DNA of 64,000 bases from Planctomycetota bacterium (GTDB lineage: Bacteria; Planctomycetota; SZUA-567), in assembly GCA_031261425.1 (NCBI GenBank), contig JAISJR010000036.1:1-64000 (forward strand). The letters are read 5' to 3'. Each line of letters opens with the position of its first letter. The stretch's first letter is position 1. Positions 59,875 through 64,000 of this stretch are shown here, piece after piece. The notes beneath the pieces were generated by a model. The model was not told the DNA's origin. It saw only the letters and a list, made by a program, of their open reading frames with translations, and made no database searches. Position numbers and translations under genes: made by a program.

Positions 59875-61013
59875 TTCCCCGGCGCCAGCCATTTTTTCGC
59901 GCGCGCCAAGCCGGTTTTCGCCGTTTCGTCGTAGGCGTAACCCGGCACGTTCTGCGCCGCCGTAAATTCTTTCGCCGCCTCTTCGTAATGATTTTGTTCC
60001 AACGCGGCTTCGGCGATTTTAATATGTTCGTGATAAATCGCCTCGTTGCGGGCGCTCGCGTCCGCCGCCTGCGCTTTCGCCAAGCCGGTTTTCGCCGCCG
60101 CGTTGTTGGCGTAGCCGGTGTCAATCGCCGCCTGAAACGCCGCCGCCGCGTCCGTATATTTGCGCGCGACAAACGCCGCGCTACCGGCGCGCAAATGTTC
60201 CAAATACGCCGCGTCCTCAATCCCCGCTCTTTTGCCGAGTTCTTTTTCAATCTGTCCCAAATAGATGGGCACTTCTTTGTCGTTTTCGTGTCCGGGGAAA
60301 GTCAACGCGCGCCGAAACAGCATTTCGGCTTCGGACAGATGATACTGGCGCCACGCGACTTTGGCGTCTTCAAAATCGCGGGCGAAATTTTCGTCGTATT
60401 CTTGCTGGATGAGCGCCCGCGCTTGTTCCAATCCTTTTTGCGCGGCGGAACGGTCGCCGAAGTAACCCGGCATTTTCAGCGCGGCGTCGTAGGTTTTCAG
60501 CGCGGCGTCATAATCGCGATGGGCAAGCGCGGTCGCGGCGTGGTTGACTTGTCTATGGAACGCGGCGGCGGCGCGCGCGCGTTTGGCGCCGTTCACGGCG
60601 AGCGCGATGGCGTCGTTGTTTGCATAGCCGTCCACTTCGCCGGCGGTCTGGTAAAATCTTTCGGCTTGGTCGAACAAGCCCTCTTTAAGATGCGCGTCGC
60701 CTTCCGCCATCAGCCGCGCAAAAATTTTGGCGCGCTCGTTGTCGGCGACAGTCAACGCGCGGTAGGCGATGAGACCGAGAATCAAAAGCGCCACGAAAAC
60801 CGGCACGCTAAACGCCCAGTGCTGACGGCGCAACGCGGCTTTGATTTTCTTTCTTTCCGCCGCTTTTTCCGCCTCCGTCCGCTTGCGCTTGGTCGCGGCG
60901 CGGCGGGTGGAAGCCGACGCCGTGGCGGCGACCTCCTGGTCGGCAAGTTTAACCTCGGCGAAATCCGGCAAATTGGCAGTCAAAGGCGAAGCGGACGGGT
61001 CGGCGGGCGGCAT
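59871..61013 (-). CDS. Membrane-anchored TPR-like repeat protein, paralogue 2
   Basis: A 380-aa protein with the same plan as its neighbour: cytoplasmic basic start (RRAATKRKRTEAEKAAERKK), one membrane helix (AFSVPVFVALLILGLIAYRA, about 67-90) and about seven extracytoplasmic helical units (ALKMPGYFGDRSAAQKGLEQ; AIDTGYANNAAAKTGLAKAQ; AQNVPGYAYDETAKTGLARA). The opening LMAEGDAHLKEGLFDQAERF closely matches LMEDGEVHLKDGLFDQAETF of paralogue 1, so the pair arose by duplication. GGAG with 7-nt spacing. First gene of the pair. Confidence 0.82.
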
Positions 61014-61024
61014 CGATAATCTCC

Positions 61025-61190
61025 ATAGTTACGAATTAAAAATTACAAATTAAAAATTACGAAACCGTAGCAAAACGAAATTTAGTGTGTCAGGGTGTTT
61101 TCCCCAATAGCGGCTTTGACGTAAAAATTGCGCGAAGCGATTTTGATAATCAAACTCCACAATTCTTAATTTTTAATTGCTCTTTTAAGG
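61025..61190. repeat. AATTAAAAATT-armed hairpin cassette
   Basis: TACGAATTAAAAATTACAAA units, a centre with GCGCGAAGCGATTTTGATAA and CAAACTCCAC, then AATTCTTAATTTTTAATTGC. The core parts (GCGCGAAGCG, TGATAATCAAACTCCAC) recur in other cassettes. It occupies most of the gap before tRNA-Glu. Confidence 0.7.
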
Positions 61191-61304
61191 CAACGCATTT
61201 TAAGCGGGCGCGGCGGACCGCGCCACCGTGTCCGACCGGTATTCGCCGCGGAAAGGCGAAAATTTTTCCCGCGCCGCGTCCGGCAAAACGTTCGGCGAAC
61301 CGTC

Positions 61305-61345
61305 GAAAAAAATACGACCGCCAAGCCGGTTGGCTGGACGGTCGC
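61305..61345 (-). terminator. Intrinsic terminator of tRNA-Glu
   Basis: On the minus strand GCGACCGTCCAGCC, a loop AACC, then GGCTTGGCGGTCG form a stem with one bulge, followed by TATTTTTTT. It begins 14 bp past the tRNA 3' end. Confidence 0.8.
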
Positions 61346-61358
61346 GCTAAAAAATAAA

Positions 61359-61437
61359 TGGCACCCCTGTGGGGATTCGAACCCCAGTTACCAGCGTGAA
61401 AAGCTGATGTCCTAGACCGGGCTAGACGACAAGGGCG
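61359..61437 (-). tRNA. tRNA-Glu (anticodon UUC)
   Basis: 79 nt with encoded CCA. On the minus strand: acceptor GCCCTTG pairing CAGGGGT (with G-U pairs), D-arm starting GTCTAG and ending AGGAC, anticodon arm TCAGC-TTTTCAC-GCTGG with TTC at the anticodon, and T-arm TGGGG-TTCGAAT-CCCCA. The D-loop is two bases longer than in E. coli tRNA-Glu. Confidence 0.96.
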
Positions 61438-61458
61438 CTCGGGCGGAAATTTCGGCGC

Positions 61459-61486
61459 ATTCTACGCATCCGCGGCGGCGAAACAA
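61459..61486 (-). promoter_or_regulatory. Probable sigma-70 promoter of tRNA-Glu
   Basis: TTGTTT (61481-61486) and TAGAAT (61459-61464) on the minus strand, 16 bp apart, with the -10 box 21 bp upstream of the mature tRNA 5' end. Confidence 0.5.
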
Positions 61487-61493
61487 GAGGACC

Positions 61494-62753
61494 TCACAGC
61501 AACGACGCCAAGCCGGTTTTACCGCTCGCGGCGGCGGCGGTTAATTCGGCGAACGTCCATTTGTCGGTCGCGCGAGGCGGCAACAACGCGCCGTGATGAA
61601 AAACCGCGAGCGTTTGCGTCCAACGTAATTGCCGGTCGAAATTCGCGCTAAAATAAACGACCGCTTTCCCGTCCGCCGCGAGACGGGTCATTATTTCGCG
61701 TCCGCCGCCGCCCCGCTCGTCATCGCGGAATAAATAAACTTCCGCCGCCGGAACGGACGCTTCATCGGAAAAATTCCCCGTAAATTCGACAATTCCGGCT
61801 TTGACCAACGCGGCGCGGGAGACGCGGGCGAGCCGCAAATTTTTGCCGTCCACCGACAACACGCCTTTCACCGCTTTTTGCGCGCCGCTCAACACGCGCC
61901 ACAAGTCCTCGCCGCCCTGCCCCGCCAAACCGGTAATGCCCAGAATTTCCCCGCGCCGCGCCGTCAGCGACAGCGCGTTCGCCGCGCGGCGAATTTGCAA
62001 TCCTAAAATTTCCAATACGGTTTTGCCCATTTTTGCCGCCGCCGCCGCCGGATACAGTCGCGCGGTCAGTTGGTCGATATTCGCCGGCGTCGCCGGCGTT
62101 TTCGCGGATAAATTATCCGCGTCCGCCGCGTAAAAATTATCCGCGCCGAGAACCGCCGACGGCGCGGCGGTGAGCAATAAAACGCGGGTCGGAATTGGGC
62201 GGCAAAAGTCAAAAATCCGCGTCGCATCGGCGGGAGCGAACGCGGTCAGCCCTTCGTCAATAATCAACAACTGCGGCGCGATTAACCGCGCGCGAATGAG
62301 TTCCAACCGGCGGCGGTCGGCGAGCGACAATGCCGCCGCCGGGGTTTTCGCCGGAAAAGAATCGGCGGATAATTCCCGCCAGAGCGCCGCGCAAGCCGCC
62401 AGCGGCGGCGCTTTCGGCAGAAACGCGCGGATATTTTCCGCCGCCGTCAGCGACGGGAAAATCAACGGTTCCGGGCGCAATGCGACGACGCCGAGCGCTA
62501 ACGCTTCCCGCGGCGAGCGCGGCGTCAACGTTTTACCGTTCAGCGTCAAGGTTGCGGAGAACGCGGAAGGGTCGCCGGTCAGCGCGGCGGCGAGCGCGGT
62601 TTGCCACGCGCGGTCGGCGCCGACGACGGCGGTGATTTCTCCCGCCGCCAACGACAAATTAAACGGGTAAGCGTTCGCGGCGCCGCGGCGCGCGTGTTCA
62701 CGTTGCGCGTGTTCACGCGGCGCGTGCCGGAAGCCGATGTTCATCTCCGCCAT
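61494..62753 (-). CDS. Degenerate RbsA/MglA-like double ABC protein, probably non-ATPase
   Basis: A 419-aa relative of the two-domain sugar (or nucleoside) ABC ATPases, which are about 500 aa. The N-domain keeps the framework (LAAGEITAVVG; LTAAENI; LLIIDEGLT), but its Walker A reads GADRAWQTAL, with Gln for the Lys of GKST, and the signature is LSLADRR for LSGGQ. The C-domain has GEILGITGLAGQGGEDLWRV, normal for this family, but about 80 residues with the LSGGNQQK signature and Walker B (LDEPTRG) are gone, shrunk to YLFRDDERGGGG. AAGG seven bases before ATG sets the start. No permease or binding protein is adjacent. Possibly a decaying gene or a pseudo-enzyme. Confidence 0.75.
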   Translation of the reverse strand: MAEMNIGFRHAPREHAQREHARRGAANAYPFNLSLAAGEITAVVGADRAWQTALAAALTGDPSAFSATLTLNGKTLTPRSPREALALGVVALRPEPLIFPSLTAAENIRAFLPKAPPLAACAALWRELSADSFPAKTPAAALSLADRRRLELIRARLIAPQLLIIDEGLTAFAPADATRIFDFCRPIPTRVLLLTAAPSAVLGADNFYAADADNLSAKTPATPANIDQLTARLYPAAAAAKMGKTVLEILGLQIRRAANALSLTARRGEILGITGLAGQGGEDLWRVLSGAQKAVKGVLSVDGKNLRLARVSRAALVKAGIVEFTGNFSDEASVPAAEVYLFRDDERGGGGREIMTRLAADGKAVVYFSANFDRQLRWTQTLAVFHHGALLPPRATDKWTFAELTAAAASGKTGLASLL

Positions 62754-62826
62754 ATAAAAACCTTTGCCAAAGAAGCGCCGAATACCGCCGCCTATTTTAT
62801 TGCCGGACGCAAAAAATAATATCGCT

Positions 62827-62862
62827 TTTCGCTTTTCCCTTTTCTCTCTTCCCTTTTCCCGC
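62827..62862. repeat. GGGAAAA heptamer arm before mraY
   Basis: CTTTTCCCTTTTCTCTCTTC and CCTTTTCCC: units on the minus strand, in the divergent gap between the ABC-like gene and mraY. One arm only. Confidence 0.6.
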
Positions 62863-62876
62863 AAATAAGGACGCCG

Positions 62877-63968
62877 ATGTTTCGTTATTTTGCCGAATTT
62901 TCGTTGTCGCACTGGTCGGCGTTGGAGATGTTCAACAGCATCACGCTCCGCAGTTTGCTGGCGTTGCTGGCGGCGTTTATCGCGGCGCTATTTTTTTTGC
63001 CGCGCCTGATTCGCTTTTTGACCGCCCGCCGCGCCCTCGAAGATATGCGCAAAGACAGCGTCCTCATCGAACGCCGGCACGCCGACAAAAAAGGCACCGC
63101 GACGATGGGCGGCATCGGCATCGCGCTGGCGTTGTTGCTCGGCGCGTTTTTTTTCGGCGATTTGCGCGAACCGCTGATTTGGGGCGGCTTGGCGATTTTT
63201 GCCGGCAACGCGCTGGTCGGTTTCGCCGACGATTTAGTCAAACTCAAAAAATGGCGCGCCGGCGGTCTGAATAAAAAAGAAAAAACCGCCGGTTTATTGC
63301 TCGTCGCCTTTTTGACGGCGGCAATCGTCGCGACCTCCGCCGACGCCAACACGACGAAATTATTGTTGCCGTGGACGGCGCCGGCGGCGATGGGGGATTT
63401 AGGCGGCTATTATTGGCTCTGGTTTGTGTTGGTGTTGTATGCGTGCGCCAACGCGGTGAATTTGACCGACGGCTTGGACGGCTTGGCGGCGGGGTGCGCG
63501 CTCAGTTCGGTTTTGGCGTTCGCGGTGTTCGCGTATGTGGCGGGCAACGCGGTGTTGAGCGGTTATTTCGCCGTGCCGAATATCGAGGGGTGCGGCGAAA
63601 TGTGCGTGTTGCTCGCGGGGTTGGTCGGCGCGTTGCTCGGCTTTTTATGGTTTAACGCCAAACCGGCGCAAATTTTTATGGGCGACACCGGCGCGCTGGC
63701 GATTGGCGGCTTGCTCGGCTACGCCGCGCTCGTCAGCAAACAGGAAATCGCGCTTCTCGTGGCGGGCGGAATTTTCGTGTTGGAGACGCTGGCGACGGTG
63801 GCGCAAATCGTCGGCTACCGCGGCTGGGGCAAACGGTTGTTTTTGTGCGCGCCGCTCCACCACCATTTGGAATTGCGCGGCTGGCAGGAAAACCATATCG
63901 TTATCCGCTTCTGGATGCTCAACGCCCTCTTCGCCGCCGCCGCGTTGGGGACGCTAAAAATGCACTGA
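62877..63968 (+). CDS. mraY: Phospho-N-acetylmuramoyl-pentapeptide transferase
   Basis: Makes lipid I at the inner membrane in peptidoglycan synthesis. The 363-aa protein has about ten helices and the family motifs: KKGTATMGGIGI, NALVGFADDLVKLKKWRAGG (Mg-binding Asp pair), CANAVNLTDGLDGLAAG (catalytic Asp), FMGDTGALAIGGLLGYAAL and the HHH of LHHHLELRGWQE. AAGGA five bases before ATG. It is separated from any other mur or fts genes within the window, unlike the usual dcw cluster; what follows lies outside. Confidence 0.97.
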   Translation: MFRYFAEFSLSHWSALEMFNSITLRSLLALLAAFIAALFFLPRLIRFLTARRALEDMRKDSVLIERRHADKKGTATMGGIGIALALLLGAFFFGDLREPLIWGGLAIFAGNALVGFADDLVKLKKWRAGGLNKKEKTAGLLLVAFLTAAIVATSADANTTKLLLPWTAPAAMGDLGGYYWLWFVLVLYACANAVNLTDGLDGLAAGCALSSVLAFAVFAYVAGNAVLSGYFAVPNIEGCGEMCVLLAGLVGALLGFLWFNAKPAQIFMGDTGALAIGGLLGYAALVSKQEIALLVAGGIFVLETLATVAQIVGYRGWGKRLFLCAPLHHHLELRGWQENHIVIRFWMLNALFAAAALGTLKMH

Positions 63969-64000
63969 TTTTTTTAGAGTTGAGAGATGGTCGCGGCGCG

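Overview
The window is one contiguous stretch of a GC-rich, coding-dense chromosome of a diderm (Gram-negative) bacterium. An outer membrane is implied by an autotransporter, a large AsmA/TamB-like protein, an MlaE-type permease and a predicted lipoprotein. The mix of genes (PPi-type phosphofructokinase, single-chain glycyl-tRNA synthetase, FloA, carboxynorspermidine decarboxylase, MEP-pathway IspH, DUF4912 protein, many genes without a Shine-Dalgarno sequence, many long low-complexity proteins) fits the PVC superphylum (Planctomycetota / Verrucomicrobiota / Lentisphaerota) best. That placement is inference; there is no rRNA gene here.

Layout. 0.3-7.3 kb: glycolysis and housekeeping (pfp, glyQS, mtaD, tpiA, YhcH-like, secG). 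7.35-8.65 kb: a small AT-richer insert with a 2TM-GAF protein, a tiny coupled ORF and a terminator, which looks horizontally acquired. 8.7-17.2 kb (minus strand): AMMECR1, EamA, floA, ispH, nspC, a secreted VPAxY-repeat protein, an RDD protein, ychF. 17.4-24.5 kb: hisD, a 914-aa secreted Ig/TPR protein, mlaE, an HD-GYP response regulator and a PilZ protein. 24.7-33.9 kb: glgP, a YkgJ-type cysteine-cluster protein, a HEAT-like protein, a DUF4912 operon with two unknown small genes, prfA. 34-49.6 kb: a large hybrid histidine kinase with a hexanucleotide VNTR upstream, mfd, an AhpD-like protein, a 5'-nucleotidase, a SpoU methylase, mtaB, xylB, a lipoprotein. 49.8-64 kb: gltA, autotransporter, AsmA-like protein, two paralogous membrane-anchored TPR-like proteins, tRNA-Glu, a degenerate RbsA-like ABC protein, mraY.

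The most unusual feature is the intergenic DNA. Nearly every gap over about 80 bp is built from a few repeat families rather than unique sequence: (i) hairpin cassettes whose arms are arrays of 7-nt units (AACTCTN, GGGAAAA and others) around a shared core, (ii) about 280-bp CCCAGGG inverted-repeat elements, (iii) GGCTCTATTCAATTGCCACGC-type elements, (iv) ACGAATTA-type elements, and (v) a MITE-like element with about 14-bp terminal inverted repeats (ACTCRYGTTACGCG-like) and 5-6 bp target duplications, seen inserted into families (i) and (iv). The heptamer arrays start exactly at stop codons and in several genes supply the last codons and the stop. No transposase, integrase, CRISPR array or rRNA gene is visible.

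Metabolic picture: a saccharolytic organism with glycogen phosphorylase, PPi-linked glycolysis, xylulokinase, citrate synthase, polyamine synthesis, MEP isoprenoids and MraY-dependent peptidoglycan, with c-di-GMP signalling and an outer membrane. Functions of individual genes come from recognisable motifs; no database search was run.
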